Positions 33,283 through 41,170 of a stretch of DNA of 64,000 nt are shown here, piece after piece (positions within the stretch are counted from its first letter, which is position 1; every line of letters begins with the position of its first letter). The stretch is from the NCBI RefSeq assembly GCF_030758315.1, contig NZ_CP132336.1, positions 1,426,001 through 1,490,000 on the forward strand, in the 5' to 3' direction. The DNA is from Pararhizobium sp. IMCC3301 (GTDB lineage: Bacteria; Pseudomonadota; Alphaproteobacteria; Rhizobiales; GCA-2746425). The notes beneath the pieces were generated by a model that was not told where the DNA came from, did not search any database, and saw only the letters and a program-made list of their open reading frames with translations. A program made the translations under genes and the position numbers.

Positions 33283-34671
33283 TTAGACAGGCAGCAGAAG
33301 GACTGCCCGCAATCCGCCATATCTGCTGTCGCCAAGCGTGATGTCTCCGCCATGGGCCAAAGCAATGTCACGCGCAATCGCCAGCCCAAGTCCGGTACCG
33401 GTTTCATCCTGATTGCGCGCCTCGTCGAGACGAAAAAACGGTTTGAAGACATCTTCCCTTGCACTTTCCGGAATGCCGGGGCCGTTGTCCTCCACTGCAA
33501 TCGACAATTGGCCGTCACCATGGTGGACATAAATGTCGAGCAGGCTGCCGTAGCGGCAGGCATTGCTCACCAGATTGCCCAGGCAACGCTTGAACGCAGT
33601 TGGCCGGATATCAATCGCCGCCTCCCCTTCAATCGTAAATGTGCAAGGCACATCGTGGAGCCGTGCATGTTCACACAGTGATGTCAGCACCTCATTCAAA
33701 TCCACTGCGGCCGTAGCTTCCTGGGTATTGTCACTGGCAAAAGACATATAATCGTTCAACATGCTTTCCATGTCGTCCACATCATGGATCAGAGCCCGAT
33801 TGTCTTCCGATGCATCCATCATCGCCAGTTGCAGCCGAAATCGGGTCAGAATTGTCCGCAGATCATGACTGACGCCAGCCAGCATGGTGGCACGTTGTTC
33901 CACCTGGCGCGCGATCCGTTCGCTCATCTGCACCAGAGCAAGCGAGGCCTGCCGCACTTCTCTGGCACCTGAATGCGACAGATCGGAAATGGATTGACCC
34001 CGGCCGAACCTGTCGGCGGCGTTGGCAAGCCGCTGTATCGGCCGGATCTGATTGCGCAGAAAGATCACGGCAATGAAGATAAGTACAAGAGACGTGCCCA
34101 CCATCCAAACCAGAAAGATATGCGAATTGGTCGCATAGGCCTGGCTGCGCCGGGCGAAGATGCGCACCACCTTGTTATCCAGCAGAATGCGGGCTTCGAT
34201 GACATCTGTGTTGCCCACAGTATCAATCCAGAAAGGTTTGCCCACGGCCTCGCTGATCTCCCGGGCCAGAGTACGATCAAGCAGATTGAAAAACGGCTTT
34301 CTGGAAGGGGACGGGAGCCGGGCTTCCGGCAGCACTGTGACCCGAAGACCCAGATTTTCAGACGCAATTCTGATCAACCTGTCGAAATCCTGTTCAGGAT
34401 ATGTCTCCAGCAAATCCACCACAGCTGCAATCTCGCCGGCAACGGCTTCCGACATGCGTTGCGTCACAAGCGTCCAGTGCCGCTCCAGAAACACAAAGGC
34501 AACGACCGATTGCAACAGCACCATGGGCGCAACGACAATAATCAGCGATCGTCCGAACAGGCTGGTGGGCAAAAGACGTTTGACACCGCGGAACAAGCCG
34601 CGTGGCTTTGCCTCATCATCGGGCGGAGATGTCAGTTCAGGAAGCCTTGGCTTCAGTGTTCGCTCTGTCAC
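33283..34671 (-). CDS. EnvZ-like membrane sensor histidine kinase
   Basis: A 462-residue kinase. Two transmembrane helices (about 41-62 and 190-210) flank a periplasmic sensing region of about 125 residues; a HAMP segment follows, then the H-box LAGVSHDLRTILTR (His near residue 273), the N-box NLVSNACRYG, the DNGPGIP and GTGLGLAIARD ATP-binding boxes. It phosphorylates the OmpR-type regulator encoded just upstream (29 bases away). GTG start. The stimulus is unknown. RagB/PetR-associated kinases are possible relatives, but I do not assign a symbol. Confidence 0.92.
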   Translation of the reverse strand: MTERTLKPRLPELTSPPDDEAKPRGLFRGVKRLLPTSLFGRSLIIVVAPMVLLQSVVAFVFLERHWTLVTQRMSEAVAGEIAAVVDLLETYPEQDFDRLIRIASENLGLRVTVLPEARLPSPSRKPFFNLLDRTLAREISEAVGKPFWIDTVGNTDVIEARILLDNKVVRIFARRSQAYATNSHIFLVWMVGTSLVLIFIAVIFLRNQIRPIQRLANAADRFGRGQSISDLSHSGAREVRQASLALVQMSERIARQVEQRATMLAGVSHDLRTILTRFRLQLAMMDASEDNRALIHDVDDMESMLNDYMSFASDNTQEATAAVDLNEVLTSLCEHARLHDVPCTFTIEGEAAIDIRPTAFKRCLGNLVSNACRYGSLLDIYVHHGDGQLSIAVEDNGPGIPESAREDVFKPFFRLDEARNQDETGTGLGLAIARDIALAHGGDITLGDSRYGGLRAVLLLPV

Positions 34672-34700
34672 AATTGTTCCTGAATTGCGGCCTCTAAGCC

Positions 34701-35429
34701 CTATTCTGACATGAGACGGTAGCCGATACCACGCACGGTTTGCAGGAATAGCGGATTTGACGGATCCACCTCTATTTTCCGGCGCAGCCGGTTGATCTGC
34801 ACATCAACGGTGCGCTCACTGGCGTCAGCCTCGCTCCCCAACAATTCAAGGCGCGGGACCGTCTCACCGGCACGTTCAGCAAAACTGCGCAACATGTCTT
34901 TTTCGCGATCTGTCAGCCGCACAATCGTTTCCCCCCGTTTCAACTCGCCCCTGGCAAGGTGAAATGTATAGGGTCCGAAACAGACAAACTCGACCAGCGG
35001 CGTGGCCGGGACAGCACTGCGCCGCAGGATGCTGTTGATCCGCAACAGCAATTCCGTGGGATCGAACGGCTTCGGCAGATAATCGTCAACTCCGGCTGAC
35101 AGGCCCGAAATTCTGTGCGGTGTTTCTGCTCGGGCCGTCAGCATCAAAATAGCAATGTTGTTGGTTTCGCGCAGCGATGTTGTCAGTTCAATGCCACTTT
35201 CACCCGGCATCATCACGTCCAGAATCATCAGATCAAAGTGGAAATTATTGAGGTAATTGCGCGCCGATGCTGCATTCTCCGCCAGAGTTACCCGAAATCC
35301 GTGTTCCGACAGAAATCGCAGCAACAAGGAGCGGATGCGACTGTCGTCATCCACCACCAGCAAATGCGGTGCATCATCTTCAAGTGCCTGGCTTGCAGCA
35401 GGTTTGTCAGCCATATCAGTAGCAGTCAT
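34701..35429 (-). CDS. OmpR-family response regulator
   Basis: A 242-residue regulator. The receiver (about 22-135) has the acidic pair VVDDDSR, phosphoacceptor Asp in LMILDVMMP and lysine in DYLPKPFDP; the C-terminal winged helix shows RTVDVQINRLRRKIE and the final TVRGIGYRLM block. It pairs with the EnvZ-like kinase downstream on the same strand, and it follows the MarR gene by 48 bases, so all three probably form one transcript. GGAAAC lies eight bases before the ATG. Confidence 0.93.
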   Translation of the reverse strand: MTATDMADKPAASQALEDDAPHLLVVDDDSRIRSLLLRFLSEHGFRVTLAENAASARNYLNNFHFDLMILDVMMPGESGIELTTSLRETNNIAILMLTARAETPHRISGLSAGVDDYLPKPFDPTELLLRINSILRRSAVPATPLVEFVCFGPYTFHLARGELKRGETIVRLTDREKDMLRSFAERAGETVPRLELLGSEADASERTVDVQINRLRRKIEVDPSNPLFLQTVRGIGYRLMSE

Positions 35430-35477
35430 GATTTTGTTTCCAACCGGTATCCTGCAATCCTCGCTGCGATTTTCCCA

Positions 35478-35972
35478 CTACAGTTCCGCCGCATTGGACA
35501 TGCGCAGAGCCAGGGACCGCTCATCTTCATTAATCAGATATGACAGAAAGCGCTCCGCTCCAGCTCGATCCCGCGCATCCAGACTTTCTAATGCATGGCG
35601 GATACGGCGAGACTGTGGCTCACGCAGCCGGTTAAACAGCGCTGCTCCCTTTTCAGTTGTAAACAGCAACCTCTGGCGCCGGTCCAGCGCACCCTGTTGC
35701 TGCTGGATGAAGCCGGTTTCCACAAGCTGCTTCAGCACCCGTGCCAGACTCTGCTTGGTGATCTGCAGAATTTCCAGCAGCTCAGCCACTGAAATTCCCG
35801 GATTGCGGGCCACAAAATGCACCACCCGGTGATGCGCTCTGCCAAAGCCGTATTCCTGCAGCAAAGCATCTGGGTCACTGACAAAATCGCGATAGGCAAA
35901 GAACAGAAGTTCGATGAACACAGTGACATCCGCGTCGGGGTCGTCGAAACGGTTTTTCACGATCTCACTCAT
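35478..35972 (-). CDS. MarR family transcriptional regulator
   Basis: A 164-residue winged-helix repressor. The recognition region is ISVAELLEILQITKQSLARVLKQLV (about 64-88, listed here in two parts: ISVAELLEILQI and TKQSLARVLKQLV), followed by the wing QGALDRRQRLLFTTEKG. MarR dimers bind 16-20 bp palindromes and release them on ligand binding or oxidation. A perfect 7-bp-arm palindrome sits just before its start codon, suggesting autorepression that would also cover the two-component genes downstream. Divergent from ilvE. Confidence 0.9.
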   Translation of the reverse strand: MSEIVKNRFDDPDADVTVFIELLFFAYRDFVSDPDALLQEYGFGRAHHRVVHFVARNPGISVAELLEILQITKQSLARVLKQLVETGFIQQQQGALDRRQRLLFTTEKGAALFNRLREPQSRRIRHALESLDARDRAGAERFLSYLINEDERSLALRMSNAAEL

Positions 35973-35977
35973 AAATT

Positions 35978-35998
35978 TATGTCAGCCTTATTGACATA
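35978..35998. promoter_or_regulatory. Palindromic operator before the MarR gene
   Basis: TATGTCA (35978-35984) and TGACATA (35992-35998) form a perfect inverted repeat with a 7-base centre. It begins six bases upstream of the MarR ATG, a typical place for an autorepressor site. Confidence 0.6.
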
Positions 35999-36234
35999 TT
36001 TCTTTTCGTTTGTTACCGAATTCCAGCGTCCTGAGACAGATTTATGCGTAACGTGGCACAATACGGCAATGAAACTGCAAAACCGGATTCGGCAGCACAG
36101 CTGCTGCCATTGCTTTATAGGGTCTAATTCGCGTGTTTCGCAAATTGCAGCCGATAGTATGGCCAGGATGCGTGGAAACAAGTTTGCATGACACTTTGCA
36201 TGACACCGAGTAACAACAAACAGGATAAGTGAAA

Positions 36235-37134
36235 ATGGCTGGCGTTCCGTTTGACCAACTGCAGGGAGAAATCTGGTACAATGGCAGTTTTGTCCCCTGG
36301 GCAGATGCCACGCTGCACGTTTTGACCCATGGTTTGCATTATGCCAGCGCGGTGTTCGAGGGCCAGCGCTCCTATTCCGGCAAGGTCTTCAAACTGGAAG
36401 AGCATACCGCGCGCCTTCGCACTTCGGCACATATTCTCGGCTTTGAGATCCCGTACACTGACGACACCTTGAATGCGGTGACAGTGGAATTGCTGCAGCG
36501 GCAAGATCTTGTCGATGCTTACATTCGCCCGATTGCCTGGCGCGGCAGTGAAATGATGGGTGTTTCGGCGCAGAACAACACCATAAATGTGGCCATAGCT
36601 GCGTGGCCATGGCCATCCTATTTTGATCCCGAGCAACGCCTCAAGGGCATCCGCCTGGATATGGCGGAATATCGCAGACCGGATCCAAGAACGGCGCCGT
36701 GCCGCTCCAAGGCGGCAGGGCTTTACATGATCTGCACCCTTTCAAAACATGCCGCCGAGCAAAAGGGCTTCGCTGACGCTTTGATGCTGGACTGGCGCGG
36801 CCAGGTTGCTGAAGCCACAGGAGCGAATGTGTTTTTCGTCAAGGACGGCGTCATTCATACGCCAACCCCGGATTGTTTTCTCGATGGCATAACACGGCGC
36901 ACTGTGATCGACCTGGCAAAGCGCCGCGGGCTTCAGATTATCGAGCGCGCCATACTGCCTGATGAAATGGCCGAGTTCGAGCAATGTTTCCTGACGGGAA
37001 CGGCTGCGGAAGTAACGCCCGTTTCGCAGATCGGGCCTTACCAGTTCACGGTCGGCGAAATCGCCCGCACCCTGATGGAAGATTACGAAAAGCTGGTCAA
37101 TGGTCGGCCTAATCTCGACATCGCGGCGGAATAA
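36235..37134 (+). CDS. ilvE: Branched-chain amino acid aminotransferase
   Basis: A 299-residue class IV PLP enzyme. It starts MAGVPFDQLQGEIWYNG, has the early LHYASAVFEGQRSY segment (about 36-49), the RSKAAGLYM stretch with the PLP-binding lysine region, and VAEATGANVFFVKDG, a family hallmark. It transfers amino groups between glutamate and branched-chain keto acids. AGGA is nine bases before the ATG. It is divergent from the MarR gene and converges on the cold-shock gene across a shared bidirectional terminator. Confidence 0.93.
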   Translation: MAGVPFDQLQGEIWYNGSFVPWADATLHVLTHGLHYASAVFEGQRSYSGKVFKLEEHTARLRTSAHILGFEIPYTDDTLNAVTVELLQRQDLVDAYIRPIAWRGSEMMGVSAQNNTINVAIAAWPWPSYFDPEQRLKGIRLDMAEYRRPDPRTAPCRSKAAGLYMICTLSKHAAEQKGFADALMLDWRGQVAEATGANVFFVKDGVIHTPTPDCFLDGITRRTVIDLAKRRGLQIIERAILPDEMAEFEQCFLTGTAAEVTPVSQIGPYQFTVGEIARTLMEDYEKLVNGRPNLDIAAE

Positions 37135-37146
37135 AGCCAACGAAAA

Positions 37147-37172
37147 GCCCGCCCCAGAATATTGAGGCGGGC
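37147..37172. terminator. Bidirectional terminator between ilvE and the cold-shock gene
   Basis: GCCCGCC (37147-37153) pairs with GGCGGGC (37166-37172) around a 12-base loop. The minus-strand exit has TTTT; the plus side is A-rich, so it serves the cold-shock gene best and ilvE perhaps. Confidence 0.75.
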
Positions 37173-37194
37173 TAAAACTTTCAAAGGCCGGGAA

Positions 37195-37410
37195 TTACCC
37201 TTCCATCTGCAGATCGACAGCTTTCGGGCCTTTGCCGCGCTTGTCAGGTTCTGTTTCAAAAGAAACACGCATATTGTCCTGCAATTCCGGCAGACCAGAC
37301 GCCTGGACTGCTGAAATATGCACGAACACATCGGTGCCGCCATCATCAGGTGTGATGAAGCCGAATCCTTTGGAGCCGTTGAAAAACTTAACTGTGCCGC
37401 TTTGGCGCAT
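37195..37410 (-). CDS. Cold-shock domain protein (CspA-like)
   Basis: A 71-residue single-domain nucleic-acid-binding protein. RNP1 is KGFGFITP (14-21) and RNP2 is VFVHIS (28-33 region), followed by an acidic C-terminal half. It probably acts as an RNA chaperone. The upstream region on the minus strand contains an ATGCC-GGTGT-GGCAT hairpin (37446-37460), which might be part of a cold-responsive leader, though this is not shown. Confidence 0.93.
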   Translation of the reverse strand: MRQSGTVKFFNGSKGFGFITPDDGGTDVFVHISAVQASGLPELQDNMRVSFETEPDKRGKGPKAVDLQMEG

Positions 37411-37718
37411 GGGAGGAATCCTTTTCCCTTAGTCTAACACTGCGTATGCCGGTGTGGCATAGGCTTTAACGCACGTTCAGCAGCATGGTTTCAAAGGGAA
37501 CTGGATCATGTTTTCACGGCGCATTGTCGGTAATCCCTCTCTCCCCCCAATGAGTTCAGGATTATCTCCAAGTATTGCCGTTCTTATTATTGTCCCGAGG
37601 CAAAAGCCGGGTCGTCTCTATCATCCCTCGGGCATGGCTGCCACCCGAGCCTCATTACTATGGGTCTGGTAATTGGGAAGCGCAAGCAAAAGTTAAATCA
37701 GTGTTTTGCCGGATAGCC
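37411..37718. other. Region between the cold-shock gene and the broken DM13 gene
   Basis: About 308 bases. It holds the cold-shock leader and promoter region on the minus strand near 37411-37500. I saw no convincing gene; the short open frame at 37508 on the plus strand lacks a ribosome site and known motifs. Confidence 0.5.
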
Positions 37719-38461
37719 TTAGCTGGACAGATCTGCCGGAGAAAAAAGCACGCCGAACTGTTCGCACCATATCACCACCGATTTATACGCTGAAACATCT
37801 GTACCTTGCGGAATAATATAAGTCTGATCGCCAATGTTGCCTTTCAGCGACCCTAGAGCGTTTCACGGTTACATTGAACCATTTGATGCTCCAGATCAGT
37901 TCATTGGCAAGGCAGTCAACGCAGTGCGATGCAGGGCATCGGGCAAGTTGGCTAACGCTGTCCGATGGGCTGATATGGAGCACCGAAGGCCAGATTTGCA
38001 CGCCTGCCGGACGTCGTTACACTCCCCTTGTGGTCATGAAGACCACGGCGCGAAGTGTGCCTAGCCGGCAAACGAGCAAATCCGGTCAAATGATTCAATG
38101 TAACCGTGAAGCGCTCTAGAGACAGCCATTCGCTGGCACTGACATCTGATGAGGACTGAATATCGGAAGCTTTCACCAGCCAGACTACAAGATCCGGACC
38201 ATTGGTGGTTTCAAATTCTGTCAGACGAAGCACATTTGCTCCAGTCGCTATTCTGAATATGGCAGCGTTGCCTGCGCCCTTGTGAGAGCTGTCAGCATCA
38301 CGGAAGCTTCCCTGCGCCACCTGATCCATCTGCAGCGCCGCTGGCAGCTCTTCGGAGACCACTGTGTCGATCCACAATGGCGATGCCAGATACCAGAACG
38401 CGTTGCCCACGACGAATCCAATGGAACCGGCGAGGAAAGCAGTCAGGAGAATTTTTTTCAC
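37719..38461 (-). pseudogene. DM13-domain protein gene interrupted by MITE copy 3
   Basis: The 5' part reads MKKILLTAFLAGSIGFVVG (signal peptide/anchor), then QGSFRDADSSHKGAGNAA and ETTNGPDLVVWLV of a DM13 domain and ends SASEWLSL at the element border. On the far side the frame resumes as GSLKGNIGDQTYIIPQGTD and ends VVIWCEQFGVLFSPADLSS. Removing the element and one TA gives a continuous 159-codon frame with the normal DM13 C-terminus. Translation through the present sequence runs into the element and stops at about residue 173 of the interrupted frame. DM13 domains bind metals or quinone-type cofactors in extracytoplasmic electron transfer. GTG 38461 is the chosen start. Confidence 0.9.
37854..38118 (+). 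mobile_element. MITE copy 3 (265 bp), inserted in a DM13 gene
   Basis: Same terminal inverted repeats and interior as copy 2, same orientation. TA at both ends (37854-37855, 38117-38118). The host frame is restored exactly when one TA plus the 261 bp between the TAs are removed, which fixes the target duplication as TA. Confidence 0.95.
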
Positions 38462-38599
38462 GTGTGCCCCCAAGTCAGTGTACCGATCTGCTCAGTATCA
38501 GGACTTGGGCGCTTGTGATCAAGAAACCTTTTCGTGAAGGTTTTTGCTGCGGGCCGTCACATAAATGTGACCGGCCGGATCATAGCCGGGAAAGATTTT

Positions 38600-39169
38600 T
38601 CAATGCTCGAGCCCGGCGGCATTGCGGGTTTTGTTCAGGTCCATCGCAATAACAGGTATGTCCCGGTTGCGTTCCGTATCGGTAATCGAAATGATGACGC
38701 GCATCAGATCCTGCCGCTGCAGCAGCAGATCCATATTGCCCTGAGTGCGGCCGCGGGTGAGGCGCAATTTCAGCGCATCGCCGTTGCGATCACCGTAAAT
38801 GTCCAGGCCATTGCCCTTGGCGCCGCCCATGAAACGTCCAACATATTTCTGCACACCTTCTGAATATTTGATGCTGGCTCCCATTCGGGCCGAAAACCGG
38901 CCAATGGAGCATTTCCCATCCATTGCAATCTTGACGCCGGTCCGGCTGGGTGTGCCACTCAGAGAGCATTTGAAGCTGGTGCCCTTGTCAGGGCCGGCCA
39001 GGACCCGGCCGGTTCCACTCCAGTTACCCTGTAACTGTGCCAGGAAATCCGTTTCCACTTCGCTGGCGGTGCTGGCCGAAACAGTCAAGCTGAGAGCAAC
39101 CAGGATGAAAGCCAGATTGGTCAACATTTTGACAATGAGATTCTGAAATGAATTAATAACGCTCAACAC
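38600..39169 (-). CDS. Small exported protein of unknown function
   Basis: A 189-residue protein starting at a GTG with AGGAAG seven bases upstream; the in-frame ATG at 39127 is an alternative. A hydrophobic segment FILVALSLTVSASTAS ends the likely signal peptide. The rest is beta-rich, with GNWSGTGRVLAGPDKG and GVKIAMDGKCSIGRFSARMG, two cysteines that could pair, and a C-terminal TRGRTQGNMDLLLQRQ stretch. I do not recognise the family; a small periplasmic or surface protein is the safest reading. It is not obviously linked to the neighbours. Confidence 0.7.
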   Translation of the reverse strand: MLSVINSFQNLIVKMLTNLAFILVALSLTVSASTASEVETDFLAQLQGNWSGTGRVLAGPDKGTSFKCSLSGTPSRTGVKIAMDGKCSIGRFSARMGASIKYSEGVQKYVGRFMGGAKGNGLDIYGDRNGDALKLRLTRGRTQGNMDLLLQRQDLMRVIISITDTERNRDIPVIAMDLNKTRNAAGLEH

Positions 39170-39407
39170 AACAAAACTTCCTTCGATTTGCAGACAGCCA
39201 GGGTGGGATCAGTGTCGTCACAACGGGCTTGTTCGTAAGATAACCAAATGTACACCAACAATAGCAAGCAATCGTTAACCAAAACCAAATGTAACCGATG
39301 CTGACGATCCGGCGGCGAGATTTTCTCTCCGCTGGCGCTGGCGTCATCGCCTCAGCTTTTCACCGATCCCGATGCGGGCTGATATGAAGTGTCAAAAGCT
39401 GGCTGTG

Positions 39408-40265
39408 TCAGGGTTTGAAACCTGCCGGCAATGGCGGCTTTTCCGCCATCAGTAGAATGCTGACGCGCCGGTTGGCGGCAAGGAAGGGATCATTGGGAAA
39501 CAGCGGCTCCTGATCCGCCTTTCCGGTGACGGAATGAAACCGGTCATTGGGAATGCCGTATTCCGCAAGAAGACCGCGCACCGCATTCGCCCGGTCGGCC
39601 GAGAGTTCCCAGGTTGTATAATACGAAGTGGACAGCGCGCTTGATGCGGTGGTGTGTCCGGTAATCGAGACACGGTTCGGCAAATCGCGGATGACAGGAG
39701 CCATGGCCCGGATCAGTTTTCGCGCTGTTTCCTCTGGAAATTTCGACCCTTCGCCGAACATCGCCCGCCCGTCCTGGTCAACCAGTTGAATGTTCAGCCC
39801 GTCTTCTGTCTCGACCATGATGATGTTTTTGGACAATTCTGCGATTTCCGGCATTTCCTGCCATGCCTGACGCAACGATGCGGCGGCTGTCGCAAACTGT
39901 CTGGGAATGTCAATGTCTGCCTTTTCAAGATCCCGAGTGTTGGCTTCCGGCCCCTGACTGCGCTTCTCATCATGCCGGATATCTGCATAATCTGTATCGG
40001 TATCGCGCTCCACTGCAGCAACACGTCGTGCATAGTCACGCACGGGAGTGCCTTCAATTTCAATCATACCGGACTTGCGGGAGTCACTCCTCACACCGAA
40101 GGCCTCGCGCATCGAGCCGGCGACAACCTGCAACTTTTCCTTGTCCTGAATGGAAAACGAGATGATCAGTACAAAGAAACACACCAGCAGCGACATCAGA
40201 TCGGCGAATGTAACGAGCCACTCCGGAGCTCCGCTATTGCCGGGTTTCGGCGCTCTGCGGCCCAT
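39408..40265 (-). CDS. MotB/PomB-like stator subunit with OmpA domain
   Basis: A 285-residue protein. One N-terminal transmembrane helix PEWLVTFADLMSLLVCFFVL carries the ion-binding aspartate Asp22, a periplasmic linker follows, and the C-terminal OmpA-like domain (about 155-285) shows SITGHTTASS and LSADRANAVRGLL, the peptidoglycan-anchoring signature. With the MotA-like protein it should form an ion-driven membrane motor. The ATG at 40265 overlaps the end of the upstream gene and has GAGG nine bases before it. No flagellar genes are in the window, so the role could be flagellar or not. Confidence 0.88.
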   Translation of the reverse strand: MGRRAPKPGNSGAPEWLVTFADLMSLLVCFFVLIISFSIQDKEKLQVVAGSMREAFGVRSDSRKSGMIEIEGTPVRDYARRVAAVERDTDTDYADIRHDEKRSQGPEANTRDLEKADIDIPRQFATAAASLRQAWQEMPEIAELSKNIIMVETEDGLNIQLVDQDGRAMFGEGSKFPEETARKLIRAMAPVIRDLPNRVSITGHTTASSALSTSYYTTWELSADRANAVRGLLAEYGIPNDRFHSVTGKADQEPLFPNDPFLAANRRVSILLMAEKPPLPAGFKP

Positions 40266-40266
40266 T

Positions 40267-41040
40267 TTAAGCGGCCTCACCGGGTTGGAAACCGGCCCGC
40301 GCATGTTCCGGCAGATACGAAATGAGCGCCTCCTTGACAGAATCAGGGCTCTTGTTCTGCCGCAGTTGCATCACACCATCGATAATCAGGCTCTGATTGA
40401 GTTCCTCGGTCTTGAATTTCGAACCAAGCTTGTCGGCAATGGGCATACATATGACGTTGGCAATGAGCGCTCCATACAGGGTCGTCAGCAACGCGGTTGC
40501 CATGGCCGGACCGATCGCCGAGGGGTCATCCATATTTGACAGCAATTGAACCAGCCCGACCAGCGTGCCGATCATTCCAAAGGCAGGCGCTGAATCGCCC
40601 AATGCCTTGAAAACCCTCTGCCCTTCTTCAAGTCGTTCAAGATAAAGGTCGCGCTCGCGCTCCATGGCGTCGCGGATAAAGGCGGCTTCGTAACCATCGG
40701 TCACATATTGCACGCCCTTGGCAAGAGTGGGGTCTGACAGTTCTACCTCTTCAAGTCCCAGCGGTCCGTTGCGGCGCACGATGTCTGCAAGTTCGGCGAT
40801 CTTTTCGATGATGCTGCGGGCGTCTGATTTCTTGTGTTTGAAAGCAACTTTGCCGCCGGTTCCAAATGCTGCGAGCAGACCGGCCAGCGGAAACCGGATC
40901 AGCGTTGCCGCAAGCCCGCCGCCGATCACGATGAGCACAGAGGGAAGGTCTACGAATTGGGAAAGATTGCCCCCCAGAAACATCGCGACAACGACAACAG
41001 AAAAACTGAAAACGATGCCTAAAATGGAAGCCAGATCCAT
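40267..41040 (-). CDS. MotA/PomA-like stator subunit
   Basis: A 257-residue membrane protein with four helices: about 5-25, 30-50, 145-170 and 180-200, and a large cytosolic loop between helices 2 and 3 with the FIRDAMERERDLYLERLEEG region. The GDSAPAFGMIGTLVGLVQLL stretch is the conserved helix 3 core. Length and lack of an N-terminal extension fit the PomA branch. It is cotranscribed with the MotB-like gene, whose start overlaps its end. Confidence 0.88.
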   Translation of the reverse strand: MDLASILGIVFSFSVVVVAMFLGGNLSQFVDLPSVLIVIGGGLAATLIRFPLAGLLAAFGTGGKVAFKHKKSDARSIIEKIAELADIVRRNGPLGLEEVELSDPTLAKGVQYVTDGYEAAFIRDAMERERDLYLERLEEGQRVFKALGDSAPAFGMIGTLVGLVQLLSNMDDPSAIGPAMATALLTTLYGALIANVICMPIADKLGSKFKTEELNQSLIIDGVMQLRQNKSPDSVKEALISYLPEHARAGFQPGEAA

Positions 41041-41170
41041 ATGACTGGTGCTCCGGTCTGAAAATTACTGATACTCGACACAATGTGCTTAAGGGAATGA
41101 AGCTAAAAAACTGATAATGTCAGCCGGATCAGAGATGTTCCGTAAACGCAGGGCCAGTCGAAGCTTCAGA

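Noticed and set aside
37508-37680. Plus-strand frame of about 55 codons beside the cold-shock gene
   Set aside because: No ribosome site, no motif, and it lies in a promoter region and the end of the broken DM13 gene.
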